Assembly: GCA_014655195.1 (NCBI GenBank)
Contig: BNBH01000010.1
Coordinates: 62,001 to 126,000, forward strand
DNA length: 64,000 nucleotides
DNA from: Streptomyces cellulosae
Lineage (GTDB): Bacteria > Actinomycetota > Actinomycetes > Streptomycetales > Streptomycetaceae
Direction: 5' to 3'
Shown here: positions 9,719 to 19,150 of the stretch, piece by piece
Position numbering within the stretch: position 1 is the stretch's first letter
How the letters are laid out: the number at the start of each line of letters is the position of its first letter
The notes under the pieces: generated by a model
What the model was told of the DNA's origin: nothing
Seen by the model: only the letters and a program-made list of their open reading frames with translations
Database searches by the model: none
Made by a program: the position numbers and the translations under genes

Positions 9719-10498
9719 GTGACCATGCCCGAGCGTCGTACCCGTGCGCCGCGCCCCGGCCGGCGCTTCGACCTGCGCTCCACCGCCATGTTCTTCGGTC
9801 TGCTCGCCGCGGCGCTGGTCGTCGGGGGTATGGCCGTACGCGCGCTGGCCGGGGTGCTGGAGCGGCGCCCGGTGTGGGCGGTCGTGCTGCTGTGCCTGGT
9901 CGTCGCGGTCGCCGTGGCCCGGGGACGCCGCAGGCGGCGGCTGTCGGCGGCGGGGATCGCCCGGGAGACCGGGCGGGCTTTCGCCCGGGGGACGTCCACG
10001 GCGCTCGATGAGCTGGACGCGCCGGCGCCGGTTGTCATTCCTGCCCAGGCGGGGGCGGTCGACGAGGTGACCTCGCCGCTGCCCGTGGCGCAGGGAATCG
10101 ACCACGAGGCGCTCACACCGGACGAGTTCGAGGCCGCCACGGCCGAGCTGTGCGCGCGGGACGGGTGCACGGAGGTGCGCGTGGTGGGCGGTGCGGGGGA
10201 TCTCGGTGCGGATGTGCTCGCTCTGACGCCGGACGGGCGTCGGCTCGTGGTGCAGTGCAAGCGGTACGGGGAGGACAACAAGGTCGGGTCGCAGGATCTG
10301 CAGCGGTTCGGGGGGACGTGTTGGTCGGTGCACGAGGCCGACGTGGCTGTGGTGGTCACCACCGGTGAGTTCACCGTGCCGGCGCTGGAGTACGCGGAGC
10401 AGTGCGGGATCGTGTGTGTGGACGGGGACGGGCTGCTGGCGTGGAGCCAGGGGCGGGCGGTGGCGCCGTGGACGGTTTCGCGGGAGGAGCCGGCCTGA
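9719..10498 (+). CDS. Membrane-tethered Mrr-type restriction endonuclease fold protein
   Basis: A 259-residue protein with two hydrophobic segments (about 25-45 and 50-65), a basic stretch (RGRRRRR), a linker, and a C-terminal Mrr_cat nuclease domain (about 130-255). The PD-(D/E)xK signature is present: the acidic residue in GAGDLGADVLAL and the lysine in VVQCKRY. The GTG at 9719 is eight bases from GAGAGGAG, better placed than the ATG at 9725. Related proteins can cut modified DNA, but membrane-anchored versions also occur as housekeeping proteins of unknown role. No methylase is nearby, so it is not an ordinary restriction-modification gene. Confidence 0.8.
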   Translation: MTMPERRTRAPRPGRRFDLRSTAMFFGLLAAALVVGGMAVRALAGVLERRPVWAVVLLCLVVAVAVARGRRRRRLSAAGIARETGRAFARGTSTALDELDAPAPVVIPAQAGAVDEVTSPLPVAQGIDHEALTPDEFEAATAELCARDGCTEVRVVGGAGDLGADVLALTPDGRRLVVQCKRYGEDNKVGSQDLQRFGGTCWSVHEADVAVVVTTGEFTVPALEYAEQCGIVCVDGDGLLAWSQGRAVAPWTVSREEPA

Positions 10499-10576
10499 GG
10501 TTTCTTCGTGGTTGCTCGCGCAGTCCGCCGCGCCCTGCGGGGCGCCGTTGTCAGTGGCGGGTGTCAAGCTCCCCGT

Positions 10577-10843
10577 ATGGACGAGACGGAGTTCATGCGT
10601 GGGCGGGTGTACGGGGCGGATCACGACGATCCGGGGCCGCGTGAGGGGCGGGTGTACGCCGAGCTGTCCGGCGGACCGCTGGACGGGCTGCTGCTGGACG
10701 TCACCGACCACGGCCCGGCGGAGCAGCGGCACGGTGTGGGCCTGCCCACCGAGATAGGCCGCTACGGCCCGGGCGGCCGCGCGGTCTACGCGCCCCGCAC
10801 GGCCGGCGACCGGGTGTACGAGTGGCGGGGCGACGTCCCCTGA
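10577..10843 (+). CDS. Small protein of unknown function (88 aa)
   Basis: Starting at ATG 10577 (MDETEFMRGRVYG), the product is 88 residues, rich in Gly, Arg and Tyr, with no membrane segment or signal. The part GLPTEIGRYGPGGRAVYAP suggests a beta-rich fold. The codons keep the high third-position GC of neighbouring genes, so it is probably coding. There is no good ribosome site before the ATG, so either translation is weak or the transcript is leaderless. I do not recognise the family. It sits 78 bp after the nuclease gene on the same strand. Confidence 0.6.
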   Translation: MDETEFMRGRVYGADHDDPGPREGRVYAELSGGPLDGLLLDVTDHGPAEQRHGVGLPTEIGRYGPGGRAVYAPRTAGDRVYEWRGDVP

Positions 10844-10939
10844 CCGAGGCGCCCCGCGCGGGTAGGGGCGCGGCGGCCGGGGCAGACGTAGGCGTAGGAC
10901 GCCCTACGGACGCCACCGCCGAGGGAGGTGCGGCGCACC

Positions 10940-11809
10940 ATGAAACCGTTCGCCGAACCCGCCTCCGCGCTGCGCGGCCGCATAGGCCAGGCCATCTTCA
11001 CGCGGGTGGCCGGACCCGACGGTCCTGACAACCGTGCCCGCATCCACGGCACACCGGGCCCCCGCTGGTTCGCCCCCGACAGTCCGGTCCGCCGGGTGCA
11101 CGGGGACGCGTCGATGTTCATCGGCGGCCTGTCCGCCCTGCTGCTCCAGTCGCTGCACCCGCTCGCCATGGCCGCCGTCGCCGCCCACTCCGGCTTCCGC
11201 GGCGACCCCTGGGGCCGGCTCCAGCGGACCAGCACCTTCCTCGCCGTCACCACGTACGGCACCGCCGACAGCGCCCAGCGGGCCGTCGAGCGGGTGCGGG
11301 CCGTCCACGACACGGTCCGCGGCACCGCGCCCGACGGCCGGGAGTACCGTGCCTCCGACCCGCGCCTGCTGTGCTGGGTGCACGTCGCCGAGATCGACAT
11401 GTTCCTGCGCGCCCACCAGCGCTACGGCGCCCGTCCGCTGGACGACGCCGGCTGCGACGGGTACGTCGCGGACATGGCGCGCATCGCCACCGCCCTCGGC
11501 GTCCCCGACCCGCCCGTGGACCGGGCGCAGCTCGCCGAGCGGCTGGCCGCCTACCGCGACGAGCTGCACGCCACCCCGGACGCCCTGGCCACCGCGCGGT
11601 TCCTGCTGCTCGACCCGCCCGTCCCGCTGCTCGCCCGGCTGCCGTACGGCGTCCTCGCCGCGAACGCCGTGTCCCTGCTGCCGCCCTGGGCCTCCCGCGA
11701 GCTGCGGGTGCCCCGCCTGCCCGCCGAGGGCCTGTGCGTCCGCCCGCTCGGCACCGCCGTCACCGCCGGCATCCGCTGGGCGCTGGCCCCCACCCGCCCC
11801 GCCGCCTGA
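10940..11809 (+). CDS. MpaB-family (DUF2236) oxygenase
   Basis: A 289-residue cytoplasmic protein with the DUF2236/MpaB domain over nearly its full length. Family features seen are the early WFAPDSPVRRVHGDASMF block, GLSALLLQSLHP, and LLCWVHVAEIDMFL with conserved histidines that ligate heme in the latex-clearing-protein branch. Members are oxygenases with varied or unknown substrates. ATG 10940 is preferred because GGGAGGT precedes it by about ten bases; the GTG at 10928 lies inside that site. It may be read with the downstream SRPBCC gene (86 bp gap). Confidence 0.82.
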   Translation: MKPFAEPASALRGRIGQAIFTRVAGPDGPDNRARIHGTPGPRWFAPDSPVRRVHGDASMFIGGLSALLLQSLHPLAMAAVAAHSGFRGDPWGRLQRTSTFLAVTTYGTADSAQRAVERVRAVHDTVRGTAPDGREYRASDPRLLCWVHVAEIDMFLRAHQRYGARPLDDAGCDGYVADMARIATALGVPDPPVDRAQLAERLAAYRDELHATPDALATARFLLLDPPVPLLARLPYGVLAANAVSLLPPWASRELRVPRLPAEGLCVRPLGTAVTAGIRWALAPTRPAA

Positions 11810-11895
11810 CCCGTCCGGCCCCGCCACCTGGTTGACGGCGGTCAGACGGGGCACTCAGAGCTGACCGGTGGCGCTCAGGGACACAGGAGGCAACA

Positions 11896-12399
11896 GTGGC
11901 GGTTCGTCATCACTTGATCCGCACCGACCCGCGGTCCGTGTGGGCCGTACTGGAGGACGGCACCCGCTACGCGGACTGGGTGGTGGGCACGTCCGAGTCC
12001 AAGCCGGTGCGCGGCCACTGGCCGCAGCTCGGCTCCGCGATCGGCTACGAGGTGCGCCTCGGGCCGCTGAAGCTGCACAACGAGTCCGTCGTCCGGCACG
12101 TCGTGCCCGGCGAGCTGCTCGAACTCGAGGCCAAGGCCGGGCCGCTGGGCACCGCCCGCATCGCCATCGAGCTGCGGCCCTGGGGCGACCAGTGCCTCGT
12201 CAAGGTCGACGAGCACCCCCTGCGCGGCGCGGGCGGCCTGGTGCACAACGTCGCCGTCGAGGCGCTCATCCAGATCCGGCACCGCGCCATGCTCGCCCGG
12301 CTCGCCCACCTCGTGGAGTCGCAGGCCGCCGAGGCGGAGGAACGCCGGCCGCTCGGCCAGGTCGTGCCGGAGCCCGACGCGGGAGGCGCCCGTGGCTGA
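11896..12399 (+). CDS. SRPBCC family (polyketide cyclase/START-like) protein
   Basis: A 167-residue protein with a helix-grip fold: an early DPRSVWAVLEDGTRYADWVVG block, central beta strands (YEVRLGPLKLHNESVV), and a long C-terminal helix. Such proteins bind hydrophobic ligands in a central cavity. The GTG at 11896 has AGGAGG upstream. Its end overlaps the start of the phytoene-desaturase-like gene by 8 bp, so the two are translationally coupled, and a function in handling that enzyme's lipid-like substrate is a reasonable inference. Confidence 0.82.
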   Translation: MAVRHHLIRTDPRSVWAVLEDGTRYADWVVGTSESKPVRGHWPQLGSAIGYEVRLGPLKLHNESVVRHVVPGELLELEAKAGPLGTARIAIELRPWGDQCLVKVDEHPLRGAGGLVHNVAVEALIQIRHRAMLARLAHLVESQAAEAEERRPLGQVVPEPDAGGARG

Positions 12400-14053
12400 C
12401 GCCGTCGTCGTCGGCGCCGGGCCCAACGGCCTGGTCGCCGCGAACCTGCTCGCCGACGCCGGCTGGAGCGTGACCGTCCTGGAGGAACAGCCCGAACCCG
12501 GCGGCGCCGTGCGCCACGACCACGGCGTCCACCCCGACTACGCCAGCGACCTGTTCAGCTCCTTCTACCCGCTCGCCGCCGCCTCCCCGGTCGTCTCCGG
12601 GCTCGGCCTGGAGGAGCACGGGCTGCGCTGGAGCCACGCCCCGCACGTCGTCGCCCACCCGCTGAGCGACGGCCGCTGCGCCGTCCTGGACCGCGACGTC
12701 GACGTCACCGCCGCCTCCCTCGACGCCTTCGCGCCCGGGGACGGCGACGCCTGGCGCCGCCTCCACTCCCTGTGGGACAGGCTCCGCCCCGACCTGCTCG
12801 ACGCCCTGTTCACGCCGTTCCCGCCGGTCCGGCCCGGGCTGCGGCTCGCCGTACGGCTGCGCGGCACCGGCGGGCTGCGCATGGCGCGCACCCTCGTGCT
12901 GCCGGTGCGGCGCATGGCCGAGGAGGAGTTCCGCGGCGAGGGCGGCGGGCTGCTGCTCGCGGGCAACGCCCTGCACGCCGACCTCGCCCCCGAGGCCGCA
13001 GGCAGCGGCGGCTTCGGCTGGCTGATGTCCATGCTCGGACAGACGTACGGCTTCCCCGTGCCGGTCGGCGGCGCGGGCGCGCTCACCGACGCCCTCGTAC
13101 GGCGCCTCGAGTCACGCGGGGGAGTGGTGCGGTGCGGGAAGCGCGTCGAGCGCGTCGTCGTCCGCGACGGGCGCGCGGTCGCCGTACGCCTCGCCGACGG
13201 GGAGACCGTCCCCGCCCGGCGCGCCGTCCTCGCCGACGTGTCCGTCCCCGCCCTCTACGGCGAGCTCGTCGCCCCCGAGGACCTGCCCCGGCAGCTGCTG
13301 TCCGACCTGGAGCGCTTCCAGTGGGACTTCGCCACCTTCAAGGTCGACTGGGCACTGGACGGGCCCGTGCCGTGGAAGTGCGAGCAGGCCGCCGGCGCCG
13401 GGACCGTGCATCTCGCCGACGGGCTCGACGAACTCACCCGCTTCGCCGCCCAGCTCGCCATGGGACGCGTGCCCGACCGCCCGTTCTCCCTGTTCGGGCA
13501 GATGACCACCTCCGACCCGACCCGCTCCCCGGAGGGCACCGAGTCCGCCTGGGCCTACACCCACGTCCCGCACCGGGTCGTCGGGGACGCGGGCGACGAC
13601 GGGCTCACCGGCTCCTGGGACAAGGACGAGCAGGAGCGCATGGCCGACCGCGTCGAGGCCCACGTGGAGCGTTTCGCGCCCGGCTTCCGCGACCGGATCC
13701 GGGCCCGGCGGATCCTCGCCCCGCCCACGCTGCAGTCCCTCGACCGGAACCTGCACGGCGGCGCCATCAACGGCGGCACCACCGCCATGCACCAGCAGCT
13801 GTTCTTCCGGCCCGCCCCCGGCACCGGACGGCCCGAGACGCCCGTCAAGGGGCTCTACCTGGCCTCCGCCGGCGCCCACCCGGGCGGCGGCGTGCACGGC
13901 GCGCCCGGCGCCAACGCCGCCCGGGCCGCGCTGCGTCCGTCGTTCGCGCCCGGACTGGCCGCCGCCCAGCGGCTGCTGGCCCACCGCGACCGCACGGGAA
14001 GCCGCCAGCCGGACCCGGGATGGCGGCCGGACCGGGGCGGGCGGCGCGCATGA
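12392..14053 (+). CDS. Phytoene-desaturase-like FAD oxidoreductase
   Basis: A 553-residue flavoprotein. Residues 1-40 form the Rossmann FAD site (VVVGAGPNGLVAANLLADAG then the acidic end of strand 2). Near the C-terminus is the second flavin motif, GLYLASAGAHPGGGVHGAPG. It resembles the PYROXD2/CrtI-like branch more than true phytoene desaturases. The GTG at 12392 follows GGGAGG and overlaps the preceding gene. It is separate from, and upstream of, the real crtI; the substrate is unknown. The operon context (SRPBCC, SDR) suggests redox modification of a lipid or isoprenoid. Confidence 0.85.
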   Translation: MADAVVVGAGPNGLVAANLLADAGWSVTVLEEQPEPGGAVRHDHGVHPDYASDLFSSFYPLAAASPVVSGLGLEEHGLRWSHAPHVVAHPLSDGRCAVLDRDVDVTAASLDAFAPGDGDAWRRLHSLWDRLRPDLLDALFTPFPPVRPGLRLAVRLRGTGGLRMARTLVLPVRRMAEEEFRGEGGGLLLAGNALHADLAPEAAGSGGFGWLMSMLGQTYGFPVPVGGAGALTDALVRRLESRGGVVRCGKRVERVVVRDGRAVAVRLADGETVPARRAVLADVSVPALYGELVAPEDLPRQLLSDLERFQWDFATFKVDWALDGPVPWKCEQAAGAGTVHLADGLDELTRFAAQLAMGRVPDRPFSLFGQMTTSDPTRSPEGTESAWAYTHVPHRVVGDAGDDGLTGSWDKDEQERMADRVEAHVERFAPGFRDRIRARRILAPPTLQSLDRNLHGGAINGGTTAMHQQLFFRPAPGTGRPETPVKGLYLASAGAHPGGGVHGAPGANAARAALRPSFAPGLAAAQRLLAHRDRTGSRQPDPGWRPDRGGRRA

Positions 14054-14111
14054 GACCCGTCCGGCCGGCCACCGGCCCGACGGACGACCGACCACAGAAG
14101 GAGGCGGGACG

Positions 14112-14597
14112 ATGAGCGGACAGAGCGGACAGCCCGACGACGGCCCCGACCACCGGCACCGGCGGCCCGAGGGCGTCAGCGACGAGACGGTCGAGGCGCT
14201 GGGGTCCCTGTCGAAGGCACTGGAGACCACCGAGCGGGCCCGCGGCCACCTCTACAGCTTCCACCAGCTCACCGGCACCGCCGACCTGGAGCTCGACCGG
14301 GCCGTGGAACTGCTGCACAAGGCCGGGCACCCCGACTGGGCGGAGGCCGTGCGCACCCAGGTGCTGGGCCGCAACGTCATCCCCGGCCACTGGACGTTCC
14401 AGATCGTCGAGGCGTACGACGACACGTACTACCGGCCGTTCCGGGAGCTGGAGCAGGCCGCGGTGGAGGAGCTGGCCGAGGGCCGCGACCACCTCTACGA
14501 GGCGGAGATGAAGGAGGCCCGCAGGACCGCCGGCCATCCGCACCACACCGCCCGCCCGGACGTGGACCCGCAGATCACCGGCGGGGACGGCGGATGA
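14112..14597 (+). CDS. Conserved protein of unknown function (161 aa)
   Basis: Begins at ATG 14112 with an excellent AAGGAGG site. It is soluble, mostly helical and acidic, with HLYSFHQLTGTADLELDRAVELL, then RNVIPGHWTFQIVEAYDDTYY, and a Glu-rich helix. The N-terminal 25 residues look disordered. I do not recognise a named domain. It overlaps the SDR gene by 4 bp (ATGA), so the two are coupled and probably act in the same pathway. Confidence 0.8.
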   Translation: MSGQSGQPDDGPDHRHRRPEGVSDETVEALGSLSKALETTERARGHLYSFHQLTGTADLELDRAVELLHKAGHPDWAEAVRTQVLGRNVIPGHWTFQIVEAYDDTYYRPFRELEQAAVEELAEGRDHLYEAEMKEARRTAGHPHHTARPDVDPQITGGDGG

Positions 14598-15472
14598 GCG
14601 GCGGCCCGTTGGGCGGACGCACCGCGGTGGTGACCGGGGCCGCGCGCGGCATCGGCGCCGCCCTCGCCCGGGAGCTCGCCGGGCGCGGTATGCGGCTGGC
14701 GTTGCTCGGCCACGAGGGCGACCGGCTGCGCCGGCTCGCCGACGAACTGCCCGTCCCCGCCCTCGCGCACGAGGTCGACGTCACGGACGACGCGGCGCTG
14801 GAGCAGGCGGCGGACGCGGTCCGCACGGGGCTCGGCACGCCGTCCGTCGTCGTCGCCAACGCGGCCGTGGCGGACGCCGGGCTGTTCGCCGACTCCGACC
14901 CGGCACGGTGGCGGCGCATCGTCGACGTCAACCTCACCGGCAGCGCGAACACCGCGCGCACGTTCCTGCCCGACCTCACGGCGACCAAGGGCTACCACCT
15001 CCAGGTCGCCTCCCTCGCCGCGATCGGGGCGGCTCCGCTGATGAGCGCGTACTGCGCCTCCAAGGCGGGCGTCGAGGCCTTCGCCCACTCCCTGCGCGCG
15101 GAGGTCGCCCACCTCGGCGTGACCGTCGGCCTCGGCTACCTCACCTGGATCGGCACGGACCTGATCGAGGACGCCGACCGCCACGCGGTGATGCAGGAGC
15201 TGCGCGGGCACATGCCCTGGCCGGTGCGGGACGTGTACCCGCCGGACCGCGCGGCGGCCCGCCTCGCCCGGGCGGTCGAACGCCGCAGCACCGCGGCGTA
15301 CTACCCCCAGTGGCTCCGCCTGGCCCAGCCGGTACGGGCCGCCTTGCCGGCGGTGGTCACCAGGGCGACCCGCCACTACCTTCCGCGCATACAGGCGCGC
15401 TCACCCCTGCGCCACACGGACCTCCTGGGCGGAGGCGGCACGGCGGACGCCAAGGCGGCGGGGCTGAGCTGA
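14594..15472 (+). CDS. Short-chain dehydrogenase/reductase
   Basis: A 292-residue classical SDR with an extension of about 30 residues at the C-terminus. The NAD(P) motif TGAARGIG is at about 14-21, the structural NAA-type motif (VVANAAV) near 87, the catalytic serine in VASLAA, and the active-site YCASKAG near 153. It closes the operon that begins with the SRPBCC gene. Substrate is unknown. A strong hairpin follows its stop. Confidence 0.88.
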   Translation: MSGGPLGGRTAVVTGAARGIGAALARELAGRGMRLALLGHEGDRLRRLADELPVPALAHEVDVTDDAALEQAADAVRTGLGTPSVVVANAAVADAGLFADSDPARWRRIVDVNLTGSANTARTFLPDLTATKGYHLQVASLAAIGAAPLMSAYCASKAGVEAFAHSLRAEVAHLGVTVGLGYLTWIGTDLIEDADRHAVMQELRGHMPWPVRDVYPPDRAAARLARAVERRSTAAYYPQWLRLAQPVRAALPAVVTRATRHYLPRIQARSPLRHTDLLGGGGTADAKAAGLS

Positions 15473-15481
15473 AGGGTCCGG

Positions 15482-15525
15482 GTGCGGCGCGCGTGCCCCG
15501 TTGACAGGGGCCGCGCGCGCCGCAC
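15482..15525. terminator. Long hairpin between convergent operons
   Basis: GTGCGGCGCGCG pairs with CGCGCGCCGCAC, and GCCCC with GGGGC, around a GTTGACA loop, with a small bulge. It lies 9 bp after the SDR stop and 77 bp beyond the Rieske gene's stop on the other strand, so it likely ends both transcripts. Confidence 0.75.
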
Positions 15526-15601
15526 TGCGGACGCCCTGGGCGCGGGGTGGGTCGTCGGCGGCCCGTGGGTCCACCGGGCGGGCCGACGTCGGACGGGACT
15601 G

Positions 15602-16603
15602 CTACGCCCCCGGGAACCGCCCCGTCGAGCGGAGCTCCCAGCGGCGTTCCGCGTAGGCGAGGTCGTCGCGCCAGAGGCGGCCCGAGGCCGCGCGGACCAG
15701 GGGACGGAGGAGGGGCGCTGCCGCTCGGGCGAGGGCGAAGCCCCGGCGGTCCGAGGCGGCGACCACCGCCTCGATCACCGCCGTGCGCGGTCGGCCCGAC
15801 GCGTCCGGGCCCAGGGGAGTCGCGTGGGTCTCGACCACGGAGCCGACCCCCTCGCCCTCGGTGATGTGCATGACGACCGTGCGCGGCTCGGGAGCCGTGA
15901 ACACCGCCCGGACCGGCACCACCAGACGGCCCGCCACCTTGAACGACACGTCCACGGCGAACGAGTCGCCGCCCGCGCTCTCCGGTGTGTCCGCCACCGT
16001 GAGGTCGACGAACGAGTACGGGTGGAACCAGGCCCCGTGCCAGGGGTCGAGCCGGTTCGCCACGACGTCCTCCGGCTCGCAGACGCCGGCCCCCGCGTAC
16101 ACCGCCGTCAGGGCGCGCGCCGGGACCGGGCGGCGCGGCACCACCGGCGCGTCGAGCGGTTCCTCGCCGCCCACCGCGTCCAGCCGTACCCACACCAGCA
16201 CCCCGTCGTCGTACGCGGGGAACGGCTTCCAGCCGGCGAACGGGCCGCCGTTCAGGGACAGTCCGTGCCAGTGGCAGACGAGCGTCCCGCAGCGCACCGG
16301 GCTGTCCCGCAGGGGCGCGCCCAGGTGCGGGCAGACGCCCGGCCCGGCGACGACCCGGCCGCCCGTGTCGCGCCAGACCACCACTTCCCGTCCCGCGACC
16401 GTCCGGCCCAGCGGGCGGTCGCCGCCGACGTCTCGGGAGGCGCCCACGACGTACCAGTTGCCCGAGGGGCGTGCCTGCGCACGCTTCAGCGCGCCGGCGA
16501 TCAGGGCGGGCTTGGCGTCCCGCCAGGTGGGGCGCTGCCGTTCCCACGCCACCGCGTTGCGGCGCAGGGAGAGCGGCAGCCGCCCACGTCCGCGACCTGC
16601 CAT
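15602..16603 (-). CDS. Rieske [2Fe-2S] protein of the carotenoid operon (crtV position)
   Basis: A 333-residue protein with an N-terminal Rieske domain (about 45-145). The cluster ligands are visible as C-P-H-L-G-A in GVCPHLGAPLRD and C-H-W-H in LVCHWHGLSL. The rest resembles the DUF5914 region found with carotenoid clusters. The start ATG at 16603 is seven bases from GAGGAGG and shares one base with the crtB stop (TGATG), so it is the third gene of the crtI-crtB operon. It occupies the place of the gene called crtV in other Streptomyces. Its reaction is not established; oxygenation of a carotenoid is inference. Confidence 0.82.
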   Translation of the reverse strand: MAGRGRGRLPLSLRRNAVAWERQRPTWRDAKPALIAGALKRAQARPSGNWYVVGASRDVGGDRPLGRTVAGREVVVWRDTGGRVVAGPGVCPHLGAPLRDSPVRCGTLVCHWHGLSLNGGPFAGWKPFPAYDDGVLVWVRLDAVGGEEPLDAPVVPRRPVPARALTAVYAGAGVCEPEDVVANRLDPWHGAWFHPYSFVDLTVADTPESAGGDSFAVDVSFKVAGRLVVPVRAVFTAPEPRTVVMHITEGEGVGSVVETHATPLGPDASGRPRTAVIEAVVAASDRRGFALARAAAPLLRPLVRAASGRLWRDDLAYAERRWELRSTGRFPGA

Positions 16604-17619
16604 CACGCGACCTCCTCGACCATCCGGGGCCCCACCGGCCCCGCACCCGTCAGCGGAACGCCGTCCGGTCGGCGGGCGGCGGCCGACCTGGCGCGCAGCC
16701 GGGCCGCCGCCACCCGGGCCAGCCCGTCCGCGGCGACCACGGCGCGCCGCCTGCGCGGCACCACCGACCGCCGGTGCAGCACCGCGTACCCGTCCTCGGC
16801 GACCGCGTCCAGGATCCCGCCGTACAGCACGAACGCGGTGCGGATGCAGGGGCGGGACACCGGTTCGAGCATCGCGAGACCGGGGGCGGCCTGCCGGTAC
16901 ACGCCCCGCGTCAGCCGTTCGAACGCGCGCAGCGCCGAGGTGATGCGCGGGTCGCGGCGGCCGGTGTCCCGGCTCCACCGCAGCCGCTCCCGGTCGACGC
17001 CGTGCGCGGCGAGCAGGTCCGCCGGCAGGTACACCCGCCCGCGGTCCAGGTCCTCGCCCACGTCCCGCAGGAAGTTGGTCAGCTGGAAGGCGACGCCGAG
17101 GGCCGCCGCGTGCGGGGCGGCCGTCCCGCGGTCGGTGACGGTGCCGAGGACCGGCAGCATCTGCAGTCCGATCACCGCGGCCGAGCCGTGCATGTACCGG
17201 CGCAGGGCCGCGTAGTCGGCGTAGTCGGTGACCACCAGGTCGGACCGCATGGCGGTCATGAAGTCGGCGAAGTGGGCGTGGTCGATGCGGTAGCGCCGCG
17301 CCGTGTCGGCCAGGGCTCGCACCACCGGCTCGGCGCTCTCCCCGTCACGGAGCCCCTTGGCCAGCTCCCGTTCCAGCGCCGCCAGTTCGGCGTCCCGGCG
17401 GGCGGTGTCCGCGCCGGTGCCGAGCGCGTCGACGATGTCGTCCGCCCAGCGGGCGAAGCCGTACAGGGCGTGCACGGCGGGCCGCCGCTCCACGGGCAGC
17501 AGCCGGGTGGCGAGGAAGTACGTCCGGCCGTGCCGGGCGTTGAGCGCGCGGCAGTGGCGGTACGCCTCGCGCAGCGCCGGGTCGGTGATGCCCGCCGCGT
17601 CCAGTTCACGCTCGGTCAT
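16603..17619 (-). CDS. crtB: Phytoene synthase
   Basis: A 338-residue trans-isoprenyl diphosphate head-to-head synthase, joining two geranylgeranyl diphosphates into phytoene. Both Asp-rich motifs are present: DDIVD (about residue 54) and DVGED (about 190), along with the family block YGFARWADD and [11 protein letters not shown]. The length fits bacterial CrtB. The ATG at 17619 has AGGAGG upstream and overlaps the end of crtI by 14 bp, so the two are translationally coupled. Its substrate must be supplied by a GGPP synthase that is not in this window. Confidence 0.93.
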   Translation of the reverse strand: MTERELDAAGITDPALREAYRHCRALNARHGRTYFLATRLLPVERRPAVHALYGFARWADDIVDALGTGADTARRDAELAALERELAKGLRDGESAEPVVRALADTARRYRIDHAHFADFMTAMRSDLVVTDYADYAALRRYMHGSAAVIGLQMLPVLGTVTDRGTAAPHAAALGVAFQLTNFLRDVGEDLDRGRVYLPADLLAAHGVDRERLRWSRDTGRRDPRITSALRAFERLTRGVYRQAAPGLAMLEPVSRPCIRTAFVLYGGILDAVAEDGYAVLHRRSVVPRRRRAVVAADGLARVAAARLRARSAAARRPDGVPLTGAGPVGPRMVEEVA

Positions 17620-19150
17620 GCGGGGCCTCCTGGGCGGAGTACGAGGTGGACGCGCGTCCGGCGGGGCCGCGCGCACCGGTGATGCGCCGTGCGGCCAGCT
17701 TCCCGGACAGCAGCACGGTCGGCACGCCGACACCGGGGGTGGTGCCGCAGCCGGCCAGCACCGCGTTCTCGGCGGAGCGCACCAGGTTGCGGGGCCGGAA
17801 CGGACCCGTCTGGGCGAAGGTGTGGGCGGTGGCGAACGGTGTGCCGGCCGCGTGCCCCCGCGCGGTCCAGTCGGCGGGCGTGACCACGCACTCCGCCTCG
17901 ATCGAGGAGGCCAGCCCGGTCAGGCCGCGCTCCTCCAGGGTCCGCAGCACGGAGTCCCGGTAGCGCGGCGCCAGGTCGGTCCACGCGGCGGCGCCCGGCC
18001 CGATGTCGGTGTTGGGGCAGGGCGCGAGGACGTAGTGCAGATGGCGTCCCGGCGGCGCGAGCGACGGGTCGGTGGCGGTGGGCCGGGTGATCAGCAGCGA
18101 CGGGTCGCTCATCGGCCGCCCGGCCCGGGTCAGCTCGTCGAAGGTGCCGCGCCACGCCTCGCCGAAGGAAAGGGTGTGGTGGGCGAGTTCGGGCCAGGTC
18201 CGGTCGGTGCCCAGATGCAGCACCACCGCCGACGGCGAGTGCCGCAGCCGCACCGGGCGCCGGGGCGCCCCTCCCAGCAGCCCGTAGGCGACGGGCAGGT
18301 CGGGGGTGAGGACGACCGCGTCGCAGGGGATCCGTTCGTCGCCCGCGACCACCGCCGTCACCCGCCCGCCGGAACGCTCCAGCCGGGTGACCTCCCGCCT
18401 GAACCGCAGGTCCGCGCCCGCGTCGGCGGCGGCGTCCGCCATGGCCTGCGGCAGGGCGTGCATGCCGCCGCGCGGGAAGTACACCCCGGCGACCGTGTCC
18501 ATGTACGCGATCACCGCGTACGCGGCCAGCGCCCGCGCCGGCGGGACGCCCGCGTACAGCGCCTGGAAGGAGAACACCCGGCGCAGCCGCTCGTCCTTCA
18601 GGAAGCTCCCGATCCGCGCGTCCAGCCGACCGAAACCGCCCAGCGCCGCCAGCCGCGCCAGGTCCGGGTGGAGCAGCCCGAGCGGCGAGTCGAAGTTCGC
18701 GTCGATGAACCGGCCCATCTGCGCCCGGTACAGCCGCTCCAGCCAGTCGCGCATCCGCAGGTAGCCCGCCGCCTCCCGCGCCCCGGCGAACCGTTCCACC
18801 TCGGCGGCCATCGCCTCGGCCCGGGTGTGCACGTCGAGGCTGCTGCCGTCGGCGAACCGCGCCCGGTAGGCGGGGTGCAGCTCCACCAGCTCCACCCGCT
18901 TGCGCAGGCTGTCCCCGACGGCGGCGAACGGCTCGTCCGCCAGGTCGGGCATGGTCAGCACGGTGGGCCCGGTGTCGATCCGGTACCCGTCCAGCTCCTT
19001 GCGTCCCGCGCGCCCGCCGGGCAGCTCGTCGCGCTCGACGACGGTCACCCGCCGCCCCGCGCCCAGCAGGTGCAGCGCCGCCGACAGACCGGCGAGCCCG
19101 GCCCCCACGACGACGACATGGTCCGTGCGCCCCGGAACGGTCCGGCTCAC
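17606..19150 (-). CDS. crtI: Phytoene desaturase
   Basis: A 514-residue FAD-dependent CrtI that introduces double bases into phytoene to give lycopene. It shows the N-terminal flavin motif [20 protein letters not shown] with the downstream GGRAG, and the C-terminal carotenoid-desaturase signature [18 protein letters not shown] placed the start at GTG 19150 ([16 protein letters not shown]) because the Rossmann motif begins ten residues later; a longer in-frame extension looks non-coding. The ribosome site is only moderate. It leads the operon crtI-crtB-Rieske and is divergent from crtY. Confidence 0.92.
   Translation of the reverse strand: MSRTVPGRTDHVVVVGAGLAGLSAALHLLGAGRRVTVVERDELPGGRAGRKELDGYRIDTGPTVLTMPDLADEPFAAVGDSLRKRVELVELHPAYRARFADGSSLDVHTRAEAMAAEVERFAGAREAAGYLRMRDWLERLYRAQMGRFIDANFDSPLGLLHPDLARLAALGGFGRLDARIGSFLKDERLRRVFSFQALYAGVPPARALAAYAVIAYMDTVAGVYFPRGGMHALPQAMADAAADAGADLRFRREVTRLERSGGRVTAVVAGDERIPCDAVVLTPDLPVAYGLLGGAPRRPVRLRHSPSAVVLHLGTDRTWPELAHHTLSFGEAWRGTFDELTRAGRPMSDPSLLITRPTATDPSLAPPGRHLHYVLAPCPNTDIGPGAAAWTDLAPRYRDSVLRTLEERGLTGLASSIEAECVVTPADWTARGHAAGTPFATAHTFAQTGPFRPRNLVRSAENAVLAGCGTTPGVGVPTVLLSGKLAARRITGARGPAGRASTSYSAQEAPHDRA

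Noticed and set aside
9719-10498. Restriction-modification system
   Set aside because: There is no methyltransferase or specificity gene on either side, and the protein carries membrane helices.
12392-14053. A second crtI for carotenoid synthesis
   Set aside because: The flavin motifs fit the PYROXD2-like branch, and the gene is coupled to SRPBCC and SDR genes rather than to crt genes.
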